Assembly: GCA_033439685.1 (NCBI GenBank)
Contig: JAUEDM010000001.1
Location: 5,828,001 to 5,892,000 of the forward strand
Source of the DNA: Apodospora peruviana
Taxonomy: Eukaryota; Ascomycota; Sordariomycetes; Sordariales; Lasiosphaeriaceae
Direction of reading: 5' to 3'
Length of the DNA stretch: 64,000 nucleotides
Below the pieces are notes generated by a model, which ran no database searches, was not told where the DNA came from, and saw nothing but the letters and a program-made list of their open reading frames with translations. Each line of letters begins with the position of its first letter. Positions within the stretch are counted from its first letter, which is position 1. Made by a program: the position numbers and the translations under genes. This document shows, piece by piece, positions 23,320-37,485 of this stretch.

Positions 23320-23726
23320 TATATGATGAAGTGATCTCGAAGGACTGTAGGAAACGTCTTGCCAAAGTGCAGGTACTTCCTTTACCGAGATCTGGAAACC
23401 TTAGTGTAAGTACATTCCAAAGCCCTATTTAAATCAGAAATAGCCGTTATGTCCGCTATATATTACTGTAGGTATTTGTCTTACTACGGCGCCTCTGATG
23501 AAAAGCCTGATGCTTCAATAGTAAAGTTAATATACTTTTAGTAAGTTTAAAATATTCTTTTAAGTAAAATGAAGATCAGGTTTGTGTTTGATTTAACAGT
23601 ACGTTTTTTCTTGTTTAAATAGGACTTTGGAATGTACTTATACTAAGGTTTCCAGATCCCGGCAAAGGAGTACCTACAGTTTGGCAAGAAGTTTCCTACA
23701 GTCCCTCGAGACCGCCTCTATATGAT
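23320..23726. mobile_element. short non-coding inverted-repeat (MITE-like) element with target-site duplication
   Basis: Two arms of about 105 bp, 23328-23433 and 23614-23718, are inverted copies of each other. A hand alignment gives about 11 substitutions and one indel, and about nine substitutions are transitions. The 180-bp centre is AT-rich and non-coding. The outside is flanked by a direct repeat TATATGAT(G) at 23320-23327(8) and 23719-23726(7). An 8-bp duplication would suit hAT; a 9-bp duplication with long terminal repeats would suit a Mutator-like element; one ambiguous base prevents a choice. No transposase is encoded, so it would be a non-autonomous element. Confidence 0.75.
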
Positions 23727-26700
23727 GTTGGGTAGTTTGCTTCTATCTTACTGCATGAACCAGTCAGATTATCCAGCTCTCCTCGTTTCAGTGCCGGCAG
23801 TACAAAACAAAGACACTGGACTAGAGCGGTTATCTGTTTGGCGACTGCTCCACTCTATTTCGTATAAGTGTCGTGTCCCAAAATCCATATCGTGAACTTG
23901 ACAAACACCCACTGATCTGTTGATCTCAATACTATATGTAGGGACCCGAATATCGCCACTGGAAAATGAACCCATCCACCTGCAAAAAAACAAGTATGTA
24001 CATACATACATACATACATACGCGGACAATCATCTGTAGATTGATCGACCATCCAAGACTGAATCATCGGAAACATGAACGGCATTTTAACCTCCAAAGA
24101 TAAACAACAAATTTGTCCGATGGATGGACTCTTAACTCTGTATTGTGACCAAGTTGAGCGAGTGAGTGGCACGACAGTCCTGTCTGTCTTGTCTGTCTGT
24201 CCCGAACAAAAGTAAACACAAGCTGTGTAGCTCATTTGACCGATTCGGAGGCTCGATTTCGAATTCCCTCCCATCGGAAAGTTCCTCTCTCCCTCTTTTA
24301 TCTCCGCCTTGTCTGTGCTGACTGACTTGTCTCTGTGTGAAACATTAAGGCGGGTGCTGCTGGAAAAAGATGACGTTCTCCTTTTTCTTTTACCCCAGGG
24401 GGGTTGCTGGCTGGCTATAGATATAAGGATGGTGGAGGTCTCAGACATTTTATATATTCTCTCCCAGAAAGCAAGCCGAGTTTTGTTTCTGTCTCTCAGT
24501 TCGCGCGGCCACACAAACACACGGCACACACATGACGAGACGAATAGGATGGTAGAAAAAAAAGAAGGGAGAAAATATTTGACGAATGCTGAAAAAACTG
24601 TGTGTGCCCCTCCCCATTGAACAACGGTTCGATGATTTTGAGGATATATATTTCTATCTATATAAATGGGTTATGGTATCCCTCTCAGGCAAGAAACGTG
24701 ATACGTAATTAGTAAATGGAGCACGTGCGTCGCGGCTATTCTCATATTTGTTTGGTTCCTATGGTGAAGAAAAGGTGTTTCTCGTCAAGTTCGAGTAGAG
24801 AGAGATATATAGAGCAAGGAAGACAGACGATACTGTGAGAGTTACACACACAGCTTTACGTTGAACAAACGCGCCGAAACCTTTCCTCTAAAATTTCTGT
24901 CCCTGTTTCCATAGTACGGTTGTTGAATAGAATGGATGTTGTCTAGCCGATTCTCACGAGACGCCCCCTTTTTTTCTTGCCATATTTACGTGACAGCAGC
25001 ATAGCATGCATAGGACGAGCTGTTTGGTTGCCCTTGACATCACGATGTCTGTATGTATGTCTCGCGTATCCATCTCCTCGATGTAGGTACCAACCCACCT
25101 ACCTACCCTAATAAGTCAACGCGCGAGAGAGAAGAGAATGTAGTGACACGTAGTACAAATCGAAGGAGAACAGTCACACGGAACCGAGAACAAACACACA
25201 CCCGATAGATCGAAGCACCTTTCGGATCGTACTCTCCCATCTGGACCCTGCCCATCGGGGCCGGCAATCGCAAAGGGCCACAGACAGCAGAAATCTCACT
25301 ACTGAAGCTGGACCTCCTGAACGAAGTGAGCGAGCCAAACAGGTGGTTGGGACGTCACCTACGCAAGGCACATACATATGTGCCTTTTCTGCTGCAGACC
25401 TCTAGGAGTGGCGGTCATCATGGTCTTAGGAGACTTCCACTTTCATATCTGGATATCTGTTGGTATATTTTTTCCCTCCTGATATCAGCGGATTAGATTA
25501 GTTGCTCGCGCAGATACAGATCACCCGCCCCTTTCAAACGAGTTCTTGTTCTGCCGCCACCTGCTTGATATGAAATGGTAATAATCCGTTTGCTGATTTG
25601 TAGTTCTTGATCCTACCTACCAGTATATCGCCTCAAAAGAATCATGTCAGCAAGAAGAAAGCACATTGGGCGAGAGGTGTTTTGATTAGGTCTATGAGAC
25701 AAACAGAGAAACAATATACCTAGTTAGCCATCGTGAAAACCCATTGTCGATAGCCAACAACAGTCAAACATTGCTCACCCATCATAATCGCATCCTTCCC
25801 CTGCTTCACCAGTCATGATACAACCATAACACAATTGACAGTCAAAAGTAAGTAGGTACTGCAGCACACGAACATCATCGAACTTCGGATCGACGGTATG
25901 TATACCTTAAATTGGAAGGCAGGTAGGCAGCCCTTTCGCGTCGTGCCTGGAGCCCATCAAAAATGGTGGATGATGAGGGTCACATTTCGGGATCTTCCTC
26001 CTCAACCAGGCAGCCAGCCAGTCGTACCAGTAAAATGCCCACATACCTTTACCGCGGGAGGAAATAAAAAAGGGGGCGTGTAAATATCGTTCGTTCGTAT
26101 TGGAGATTTAAGTATTTTAAATAAAAAAATCTCTCTCTCTCAAAACTCTGAAAAATTTACGTACCCCATTATTTCTCCCTCCCTCTCTGCCTGGACAAAC
26201 GGCACATAACAGGAAACAAAGCCCAGTTCGGCTGGCGACATATCGCACACCCCTCTTCACATCGTACTTTTGCTACCATAATATTATTAGTGGCTGGGCG
26301 AGGAAAAGGATAGGTCCGATATCTCAGTTTCCCTCCTACTTATGGATTACTCTGTCGCCCGTCTTATTTCTTTTCCTCCCCTTATTACTCCAAGATGTGT
26401 GTGTGTGTGTGTGTTGTACACATGTAGATATGGACATAGGTACTGTCACGGACCCTTTTCTTATTTCTGCAATCGCCGACTGCAGTGAGAAGTATATCGT
26501 TTCTCTACATCACGGGCCGATTCATTGGTAGGCCATCAGCAAGTATGTGTGCGTGAGAGAGAGAGAGAGAGAGAGAGAGAGGTGACATAAGAAAGGCCGC
26601 AATGGCAGACGGGAACATGCTTCTGGTTTTCTCATATCTTTCTTACAAACCCCCGAGTGGTGACCGAAGAAAGCACGCAAACCAGTTCTTGTCATGTCCT

Positions 26701-29700
26701 ATCCAGTCAAATCACATCATTCATGCCTTGACCCGGTGAACGCCTTCGAAGGAAGTAACTAGGCAGAGCAGAACAAGCAAGGAGCCATGTCTCTGATGGT
26801 GACGGGGTTTAAAAAGAAGAAACCATACGTGAACTGAGCATAGTACTGACAATTCTCACCGACATATTGGTGCCAGATAGCAGTAAGGTATCCGTAGTTA
26901 GTTACTGATTGACCACGACGTAGGTATTCGTGCCGTGTCGAGAAGTTCAGGAAGAATTCCGGGTCGTAGCCACGTTCATATCATATCACTTATTTACCAG
27001 TAATATCCAACAGGATGAGCACCCGGTCATAGGAAGAAACGCTTCGTTCTGTTTGTGGCTTGTTACCGGTATATCAGTATCCGTAGCTGTTGGCAGTCTG
27101 AAATCCTGTCGCAGTGAAAGAGCTGGTGTTGGTCGTGATTGTACCTTGTACCTCCATCTCCAAAATCGCATCCCGCCCAAGAATCTTAACACTCAACCCC
27201 TGGTCGATATGTCGCCGGCATGGGGACCCGGCAGCAGCAAGAAGCAGCCCAGCAGCGGCGACGAGGGGTGGTGCGTGGGTGCGAGGGTGCTGTGGCCGGG
27301 CAGGGGAATTGTGCAGCACCCATATAATCCAGCGTCCCCAATTTCCCCAATTCACCACCGCCACCACAAGCCCCTTGAACAAACAGCCGTGCACAACGAC
27401 AAGGCTGGTCCACCTAACCATCGGGTGTGCCCGTGAGGCTGGAACTGCAACAAATGATGAAATGAACCTGCCCGCCTGTCTGCCACCCCAATCGCCCTGG
27501 AAGGGGAGTTGATGGGTGATAAAAAAGGGAAGGATACGAGCGGATGGGAATGAAATGTGTGTGTGTGTGTGTGAACGACATCAAACATCCAATTGCACCT
27601 TCTCTGTGCACCAGGTCTAGTTCTAGCCTACCCACAACCGCAACTGTAATAGCCACCACACAACTGGCAAAGGCAAAGGCGGCGGGTATCAGCAGAGTCA
27701 TCCGAGGAACCAAGAAACGGAATTGGATCTTCGTCGTCAATCATCCCTCAACAACAAAGGGAGCTCGTTCTTGAAACAAGGGGGGTATGGTTACTTCGAA
27801 CTTGAGTGCCGGCCAAACAAATATCTCACTCTCTCTCATCCTGCTCGGCCACTTCGCCGAACCAAAGTACGGCAAACTTTGCGCTGATGAGCTATAGGAC
27901 TAGCAATTATACAGGCATCCATACGTGATGTACCAGTTTGATGAGGATGAGAGAGAGAGAGAGAGACCGATAAATAACAAATGCGTGGTGCGAAATTAAC
28001 CGGAATCACTGGGTTGGAGCAGTGGACGGTTCGTTCTCTCCGCTCTCCCTCATCCGCTCATGGAAATGGACGACGTGTGCTTGTGCCAGTGCGTGCGGCG
28101 GACCTGTGAACCAAAACGAGGTCAAGCTTGGGCGGATTTGCCTGGCGGTCTGTGTAGCTGCTGCTGCTGCGGGTGGTCCTGGTCCTGCATTTCGGTGCGC
28201 ACTGACGCTGATGTTTCCCCCGAGGGAGTTCATGCTTTGTCCACTCCTTTTTCATTACATATTTTCTGCGCAAAAACACTCCAAAGGGGCGCGGGCCCCA
28301 CAAGTGCTGGAAACTGGAATAAGGGCTTTCGTCAAAGGTTTGATCCTTTCCCTTTTCCTTCAAGGCACCAAACATATCTGCCGCGACTTTCATCTCATGT
28401 AAACGACACCCAGGCCGTGACGGTAAGGTTTCATAATCTGGAGCTGGCGCCTCTTCTGGTAACATGTCCGCTCAGTCCTCCGCTCCGGGCCCTCGGGCAC
28501 ACAGAGGGCAACCAGTTTTGCCGAGTCACCGTTGGCTCAGCGAACGCGGTGAAGACTGGCTTGTGCCTATTGGCTGGAAGTCAAGGTGAGAGTGGGTGTG
28601 GTTTGACGGGCCAGCTTCTCCCACAGACCACCGCTCAGTCACTGTCTGCGATTCTTATTAGCTTTTCCAACCTTCCGGTAAGCGACACGCGACTGAACAA
28701 TGACAGATGGATGACCGACCGGTTGCAAGCTGCAAGACCATGCGGGCCATAGGTACTATCACGGACCGCCTATGGTGAAGTTGTGTATGTACAACATACA
28801 CACCTTTCTCAGCGTGATGACATGATGGAAGGAGAGCTTCATATCGAACATGGAAGCTTTGCGCTTTTGGGAAGGATCCCTAGCTTCCGGGACTCGACAT
28901 CTCATCCTCCCATAATTCGTCTTAACTCTTCCTTGTCGCGCAGTCCAATGCTGGGTGGTTTTGACGAAACCCTATTCCAATTGCTTGAGCCTCCCTGTAC
29001 AAAGTTTAGCCTAGCGATCGATGCGTCTTGACGTCCAGCGGGAGAAGCTTCCGGAAGTCAATATTACAACTCCGGCAGCTCATCCCCATGTACACAAGTA
29101 CCCCTTCACCGTCCAGGCGGCAGCACGTGGACCTTGGAGATTGGAGACAGGATTCGCGTTGGTCATGAGGCGATAGTGCTGGCGTAATTGAACGACATCC
29201 CGATGTCCAAGAGATCGTTGTTCGACATTCAAGCCGGTGTACGGAGTAATGGGGCGCCTACGGATTACAGTGCCCTTTACCCGTACGATTTTACGTACGT
29301 ATATCCGTACTGTGTTGTGTATTCCGTAAGAATCAGCGAGATTCAAATGGCCGGAAACCTCGTCCACTTCCCATGCTACACTAGATTTGCCCCATGGTGT
29401 GGCGTACGTGCTTGTGATTGTCCAGTCCTGTGCTTGCGTGAAGCGGCAATAGGGAACTTTTCGAGTCATCGACGCTGCTTTTAGGGTGGGACAAGGGTCA
29501 GTAGCGGTGGGTATTGGACGAGTTTGCGAGGAAATCCGGCGCCGGAAGGGACAAAACAGAAATGTAACTCATCCGTATTGTGCTGTGGGAAAAGCTCGTG
29601 CCAGGGAGATCACTGGGCTTGTACTAAACGTGTTAGACTCTTGAGACTTTTCATGTTGGAAGACTTTCGATTATCCGCCTCATTGGGTGAGCGATGCAGA

Positions 29701-32700
29701 ACTGTTTCTTTTCATGCATGTGCTGGCGTTGCGGCGACGACTTTGATGCTACCCTGACTGAAGTTGTATCGACAGCTGAGGCGGTGGAGTCCTGGGTCTC
29801 TTATCCTCTGCCATACCTGCATCCTTCCAGAATGTCGTCAACTGTCTTATCAACCTTGACGTTACCGTCCTTTGTCCCTGCACACACGGGCATGGATGTC
29901 ATCGACCCCCAGAATGGGGAGCGACACACCCCCCACCGTGGAGTGTGGTGTAGCCGACGGCTACAAGGTCAGGGGCGGCTTCAAGCGACTGATTTCTTGT
30001 GAGACGTGATAGACGAGGCTGAGTGGTGGGCGAGGTAGGGGTTAACGATTCCTGGGTCAGGTGTTCATGAGGAAGAGGTTGGGGTTCTTGGAGGAGGGTT
30101 CCTGAGATCTGGTGGCTAGGCCGGTTACCGTGGACAAGGCTGGGTTGTTCCTACAAGATGATCTTTGGCCTGGCCCTCTCCATAAACTCCCCATAAATTC
30201 ACCATATCAGCCAGTCCGCGGTGAGATTGACCTGGCTCGCAGTTCGCACCGGGCCAGCATGTCGGCAAAAACCCCGAAAGACGCCAGCAAGGGACATGAA
30301 GATCGTGACAAGGATGGCGGAAGGCTTGGTATTCAACCTCGTTCGACCGGGGTCAACGACTGGGACGTAATCACGGGATGTCCTGAGATTCGATTTGGAG
30401 CCTCCCGCGTTGTCGAAAAGCACGACCATCCGGCAGATCATATTATTTGTTGTGATCTCCACGGAAGCGCAAGCGATATGCTCAACAAATACCGGTATTT
30501 AACCTGGGTAGCCACTCCGGCGGAACAGCACCTGGTTTGCTGAGGGCCGCGGAGGGTCAGAGGCGAGGCCAAATGGGGATACTTTCAGTAGTACGGATGT
30601 ACTGTATGTACGTCTCAGGGCACGACAAGGCAGGACGCAACAGATCTGCCGGTCAAGGATACCATTGCTGCAGCGTCGCAGCTGCACGCTCAACCCCCCG
30701 TTGGAGACGCACCGCACGAGCATCATGAGCATCATGGCGAGCAAGCGAACAATGGTAACTCTCTCGTGGTGCTCAGAGCTTTAGTATAGAAACGGGAAAC
30801 CAAGAGCCCCGAAATAGAAAGCCGGCCGCTCAATTCATGCTTTGGTCGTTCCAAACGAGTGGGGAATGCTCTCGACGTTGCATCAGACGCCTTGAATTAC
30901 CAGTCCGAGTTTTAGTGATAGTGTAAGCGAAACGTTCATCCCTCCTGAGCGTTCATAGCTCCTGGACATTCGGGAGGTTTCGTTTGAGAGAACAAAATCG
31001 TATATCATATGGATGAGGGACGGCCTAAGAATAGAAACTCGTGGCCATTGATCATGGCCGATAGTGACTGTGTCGAGGGTACAAAGCATTTGCGGTGAGG
31101 AAGGCCGAGGCATCAACCAGGCCTGGCCAACGCATCAGAGGCAAATGGCAAGCTCGTGTTTGACACCCCGCTTTCTCGCCTTTTGCAGATGACAAGATGC
31201 TCTATGGTCGGGTCTGGCACTCGGGAGGGAGGCGTTTGAGGCTAGTACTTGCTGCGATGATGTGGTTGTGGAAACGGCGGCCCATGTGAGAGAAAGTGAT
31301 TAGCCAAACGCTAGAGAAGCCGAGAGCCTGGAGGATCTATCGGAATTTGTTGTCGACGGTGAGTGGTTCAGGTCAAGCCAGCTGGAAAGAGGTGGTGAGC
31401 AAGTGGCTTCATCGGGCCTATTTGACGGGGCGCTGGCAAATGACAGTTGAGCTCGCCGCTGCATCCACGGATGGGAAAGCACTAGCCACCATGTGCCACC
31501 ACTGGCCGTCATCTCTAGCTGCAGCCGAGCCAGCTTTTGGCAGGTGCTCCCGTCTTCTTGGATGGATCATGGACCGGATCCTACTCAAAGCCGGAACGTG
31601 CCTGCCCACAAACAACATCAGCAGCTGCCAGTTGCCAGTTTCTAGACTAGACATAGAGCTGGAAGGAGCTGATTTGCCTCTTGCATTACGGTTTATTTGC
31701 ATTGCAGGAAAAAAGATTGGAGGGGCCCGGGGCTCGGGGCCCGGGGCCCGTTTTCGCACGATAAGAAACCGGCGCTGCGGCTAACCTTGAGGGAGAAAAC
31801 TAGCCTGCCACTGCTGACAGAAAAATAGCAACAAAAATACCACGAACATGCGCGCACAGATGAAATCGAATATCAGAAAGAGATTGGCCAAAGAGCTTGA
31901 TAACGACGACCGCCTTCACGTCCTGCCAAGTTGGGCGGTGACGGCACCGCGGAACTAGCCCTGACACAAGGATGCATCACGTTGCATCCGAAATGGACCG
32001 ACAACGCTACTAGCGACGGTAGTTCACTTTCTGCTCTTGAATGTCACTAACCACCGGTGGGTATAACTGCAGAGAGGTGGCCCGGAAAAGGAATTAGTAT
32101 CTAGTAAAGGATATTGTCTCAGACAGAAACACACGCGGCTGGGATGGAAATGTGATGGAAGATCCAAAGGCATTGGAAACCTTTCTATCGGGTCAGACAC
32201 CCTTGATAAGTACGTGTAGGTACTGTTCTTCAAACCGGCAGCTCTCTTGACTACCGAGGACACCCAACACGACGTCTTGACGTTAGAGAAGCTTGCCATG
32301 CCGGTGGCCTGGTGGAGCCCGTCTGAATGTTACTCGTCGGTCCAGCAGTCGCCGAATATTAATCCATTCAAAAAAGAAAACTGTACTCCGTACGCCGACC
32401 GAGGCACTTTTATTGTTGGTGAAATTTCGTGATCTTGTTCAAACCGTGATTATGGGGTTTCCGCATGAGCCATATTTCACTGCCCATCCCACTTTCCAGG
32501 CGCCGCTGTGCAGCGACCTGCAGATGTCGCAAATTGCTGCCCCCTCCTCCCCCTATTTCACCAGTCCCACCTTCAACCGTGTCCACTAAGGTACATTGCA
32601 CACCGCATGTACTTTCGTACACTGCAGGTCTGCAATATCACCAGATCACCACCACCCACGGCCACCACGACGACCACCCCTTGTCTGAACGCGTTCGAAG

Positions 32701-33000
32701 CAAATGCACCACCCTTGTCACTCGGGGTCTGTGGGTGGGTTTGTCCTGTGCTTTCGAGGCTTGCTCCAAAACGAAGCTTATTACCCATGACATATAATCC
32801 GTATGTATTCCCTACGTATTCCGTACGTACATATTTCACATTTCTCCGTGTTCGTATGGCGATTGTTCCATGATTCTGTTTCGCTGCTGCTGTCAGCGCC
32901 TATCAGACACTATTACACTAGATGTACGGGTTACATGGAGGGTGACTTTTCTGATTGGAATCCCAGAAACTTACGAAGGCAATCTCGCTGTCTCGAGCAG
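23727..33000. other. long region without a convincing gene
   Basis: More than 9 kb in which all open frames are short, overlap on both strands, and show no recognisable domain or splice-consistent chain. It contains CATA repeats (about 24001-24020), a CCTACC motif cluster near 25085-25105, a GT run at 26398-26413, a GA run at about 26557-26581, another GT run at about 27557-27573, and a G/C-only palindromic stretch at 31722-31750. It could hold promoter elements, non-coding RNA or small unrecognised genes; I cannot support any of these individually. Confidence 0.5.
26557..26581. repeat. GA dinucleotide microsatellite
   Basis: An uninterrupted GA run of about 12 units in the gene-poor region. 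A GT run of about eight units lies 150 bases upstream (26398-26413). Confidence 0.9.
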
Positions 33001-36000
33001 AGGAGGACCTAGTCTGGAGAACAGACCACGCCATGCCATCCATACGATCCGCGCCGTTAGCAGCAATAGCAGGAGCTGTATTTATCCTGCCAGCCACACG
33101 ATGAAGCCGAGCCGTTCAAGACTTTTTGCTTGTTGTTGCTCTGTCGTTCACTTCCAGACAGACCTCGCCCTGTCACCTTCAGCTCTTCCCGTCGTCTTGG
33201 TTCCGTCTAAACTCGCACTGCACTCACTACCTACCTAGGTACCTTTATGCCCCCTGGTGGAAGTACCTAAGGTTGACCACCCCAGTCTGTGTGCAGCCCA
33301 GAGGAGCAGCCACCAAGCCTCCAACACCCAATTACCACATAATCCTTCCCTGTCTCCCCCAATTTTTAGACGTTGTGCCCCTTCTCCTCCCGTCCGATCC
33401 CAGAAACCTGATTGACCAGGGCCATCCACTCCAAGGCCCAAGACACCGGGCTTCAAGAAAGAATTCCTCCCCAAGAATCGCCCACCCTCCCTACCCTGCT
33501 ACCTTAGCTAGTAGCTGCACCGAACTGTCCCTAGCTTTCGACCTACATTCTGCAAGGGTTCCTGCAAACCCCCAAGTAACCCAAGTCACCATCCACACAC
33601 CTCTCCAAGACCTCCAACGGGCGCAACGGTCAACAAACAAGTCAATCCCTGACCGTGGTGCCAACATCCCGGCTTGTTCTCCAAACTTCCCTTTTTCCCG
33701 CCGTGCTCCCTGGTCCCATCTGAGGAACGACGTCCGACCTTGCCAGGATCTCGATTGCTGCATGCTAGGTATTCTTGTGATCGCGTCTTTCATCTCAACC
33801 GACGCTGGCAGCCTCCCAGGCGACCGAATAGTAAAAGAAGCATTCCACGCGTCCATATCGTGGTTTGGTACCCGTACGACCAGGAGTGGAAACGTCTCGT
33901 GATACAGATTTCATATTGGAAACCTGGCCGGTAGCACTGCACTGTACGGTACGGTACGATACATACGTACGTTACTTGAAAAAACGCGTGCGACCAGCTC
34001 ACGACAAAGCCGCCGTCGGGTCTTCCTGCGCTCAAGGCCACCTCGGGGGGTCGGCACGTTTGCGTTCTTCATCTTCTCATCGTTGTTTCTGTCGTCCTCG
34101 AAACGAACAATTGCATTTTATTGATCAGGTATCATACGCCGACGCTGGTAAGAGAAATCCAATCCTGTGCTCCTCCAAATACCAAAATACCAAACTCCAA
34201 AGCTTCCCTGCCACTGCCTTCCATCCTCCCCTGCCCGGTCCCGTCGTCCCAGTCCCGCCCCAATATTTCCCGAGCCCACAAGCCCACCACGCAGGCTTTC
34301 TTCACGTGTCTGCGTGCAGCAGCGTGTCTTAACTCCCCACACGCACCCCTGTGCGACCCAGGTGGTCATCCAAAACCGCCTGCTTCCCGTCACGCAAGGA
34401 CACCTCAGCCCTCAGGAGTAATAAAAAAGTCGGTTTGGCAGCCTTTCGCATACGCAAACCTACACCTCCCTGCCTTGCCTTTCGTTCTGCGAGCAAACAA
34501 TTTTCAGTCTTCTATACACACGCACCTTCCATAAAATCGGCCGGAACACCACCGTGTCTACTAACCAGACGGCTTACTAGCATTCGTCTTCAAGTCACTC
34601 TGCGATTCGACGTTTCTTCACTTCAAATTTGACTGCATCACATTGTCGGCGACGCGCTTTCGCACTCCCAGTCGACCTCCACCCTGGACAAGGCACCTTT
34701 GGTTTTCGCACCAAGTCGATCCATTTAACACCCAACACTTAGGTAGGTGAGCATATGAGTTTTCGTTTCCCCATATCGACTGAGCTCTTTTTCGCCAACG
34801 TCCAGTGGACTTGCGCTTTTCCTGAGCCTCGCGACTTTGTGTAGGTCGGCGCGCGCCTCGCGCGTCATTGCCGCTTCCCGCTTGGGCTGGTCGGGTCCCC
34901 CCCGGCCTGCCCTGCTGGCTGCCCGCAATCCCCAACCCTGCCTTAGGTGTGCAGCATCAACCGGCAGGAGTACCTCCACTGAACCACACGAACTCATCCT
35001 CAAAGCCACCTCGCTTTAGAGTCAATGGCCTGGCAAGCCCCGAAATTTTAAACTTGGGAAGAGCGTTCAGACAACGCGGACGGGCTCCTATTCATTATAC
35101 CTTCTTCTCCATGTGTGTTTGCCACGTGCAGGGCGTTACATGCTCATGACAGTCACCTCGATTGGAGTCCTGGTTCTGGCACGCGGCGCCCTGGTTCGTG
35201 CTGATTTCTAACTGCTGTGTAACTCAGTGGCAACGGCGCTACGCCTCCACGATTATCCCTGCTCGCCTCCCGTCAACTGGTCTCCTCATCCGAACTTGAA
35301 GCCGACACTCGACTTTATCCCAAACCTACCGGCACACATACACATTGTTTCGACTTCACACTCACTCAAAACCAGTCGTGCTCTCCTTTTCGCCGTCCCG
35401 CAACCTCTGCTTCGAGATAGCGCCATTCGCTTTCGTTCTTCAGACGTATTCACTTGGTCAGCCCATCATTCAAGCGATTTATTAAAGCGATTTCACCATC
35501 CATCGTACCAACATACCGACCTTACTACCCATGTAAGCAGGCGCAGTCAAAAACTGACACATCTCCTTCCTCTGTCAGGACCTACACTTTGCGCCGGCAT
35601 ATCGCGTCAGGAGATGCTCAATCCTTTGATGCCCCGAACAGCGCGCTGCCAAAGTCCACCGTGGTTTCTTGTGGATCATGCCCCCGACAGATTGTTACCA
35701 AGAGCGCTATTCAGATCATTGCTGATTTCTCTGGTTAGTCACACAGCGACGCGTGTTCGTCATACATTTACGGGCTAGCTATCGACAGACTCAAAACGGC
35801 AAGTGAAATTCGGTTCACAGCTCGACACCCGCATGCATTTGAGGTACTAAAGTTGTTTCCTTGTCGAAATTGATCCTGAGCACGGCTCAACCTCCCTCTT
35901 GCCCTCGAGACACGGGGACGCTCCCAGTACCCTTCTAGCAGACATACACCCAATGCAAATGGACACTGGTAATAGGCAGTCATTGGCCATAGTTGATTAT

Positions 36001-37473
36001 GCCTAGGATGGCCAACATTTTTGTGTGTCGACCGATGTCCAGACGACATGTCTTCAGTGGCTAGTGGGATACTGCAACCTGTGCAGTGGTATTCGCCGTC
36101 GATCTACGAAGCTCGACCTTGATACACCTCCATACCTTTCCAGATTCCCTCGGGTCCTCCTGTACCGCTGCGAACTTGTCTCTACGCAGATCAAAATCTT
36201 CTCACGGAAGACAAGGTCTAGGCTGGTTCGCGTCTCGCGAAAACTGTTCCTTCTATTCTCTTTGACAGGAGTTAAACTAACACCTTTGGCAATAGTTAGC
36301 AGTTTCTAGCGGGTCATTTTTACGATCGAGTTTGGCACTGGCCTCCGGCTTGCACCTTGCTGTTAGTCAACCGTTGGGTTGCCCGAAGGTACGACGTTGC
36401 ACCAACGTTTGCGGCTGGAAAGAAACCTCACGTGGCGCGAGGCATCGAAATTCTTAATCCAGCTACCTCCATTGCGCTTGATGGCTGGCGCGTGGGATTT
36501 CCTTGGATCAGACGTTTTCTCCCTGTTTTTTCTTTGGGTTTGCTATAACTAACTCGGTACGGTATTCTAGTTTACGTTTCGGAACGCATAACTTGCCCCA
36601 GCAAGCTGCCCTACCTTAGTCTGGTTCAGCTACATAGGTATTTGTAAAGAGGTACGTGCATTCATTTCATCACGCGTCTTTTTTGACGCACACCGATCCT
36701 GTCACGCAGGTACGCGTCAAAGCATTGGGGTTGAAGACAGTCCAAAAATCAATTGGGCGCGTTTTCTGACGCAACACCGGTTCGGGATTTGGACAAGGGT
36801 GTCTCAGGAAAAGCGCTCCCGTTTCAATCTCGGCAACGTTCCACCCTAGTCCCGCTTCTGGTATCGCATGAAATTTTCGAAATTCTGTTCAGATTTGTCT
36901 GATTGTCATTTTCTGCTGCTATTTTTAATCACCAGAACCCCGGTATTTCAAAGAGCGGGCGACTTGACCGGGCAGCAGCATACGGGCTTGTCAATAAAAG
37001 AAACGTCAAAACTTGGTGCTGATACCAGTTGCTGCAGGCCCTCCCACAATTACAGCACGCAAGGACCCTTTCGAGCTCTGAAGCAATCGCCCAGCACTGT
37101 CAGTCTCAAAGGGCCGAACAGGGAACTCGACATCAGTTACGGGCGCGTTTTACTATATCGACGGGAGCAACCGATTGTGGCAAGAGCGGGCCTTGGGAGT
37201 GTCAAGGACAAGCATTTTGTAAGTGTCATCTCTGTTCTGTTCGGCGACACTCACGCGTTCAAGTGCACGGATGTTTGGTTGAAAAACCTGGTTATCCTGG
37301 GTGGCCCCTTGCGAAGATTTCCCTGGCGATGATCGGCCTGTGTTGTTTGGTGTTGCATGGCGTGCGCTCTGCTGCAGATATCGCGGGCTACCTTTTCCGC
37401 AACCGGAGGATCTCTCGTTAACCTTGGTTTTCTGGCAGTATTTGTGAAAGTTTGGAGGAGAAAATAGTCCTCT
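33001..37473. promoter_or_regulatory. pyrimidine-rich upstream region, probable promoter/leader of the medA-type gene
   Basis: From about 33.1 kb the plus strand becomes rich in C and T with many short open frames and several AG-preceded pyrimidine tracts, unlike the region to the left. CCTAGGTA motifs occur at about 33228-33243 and 34738-34747. The medA family is known for long, uORF-containing transcript leaders in Aspergillus (general knowledge), so a long leader or large regulatory region is plausible. No protein-coding gene is recognised. Confidence 0.4.
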
Positions 37474-37485
37474 ATGGGATTAACC

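Noticed and set aside
24001..24020. Telomere-like or satellite array
   Set aside because: It is only a short CATA tetranucleotide run, not a TTAGGG-type array.
27074..27740. Minus-strand frames with a hydrophobic start (MTLLIPAAFAFASCVVAI) and a downstream Thr/Ser-rich end
   Set aside because: They could be exons of a small secreted or membrane protein, but I found no splice chain that joins them in phase with convincing signals, and no recognisable family.
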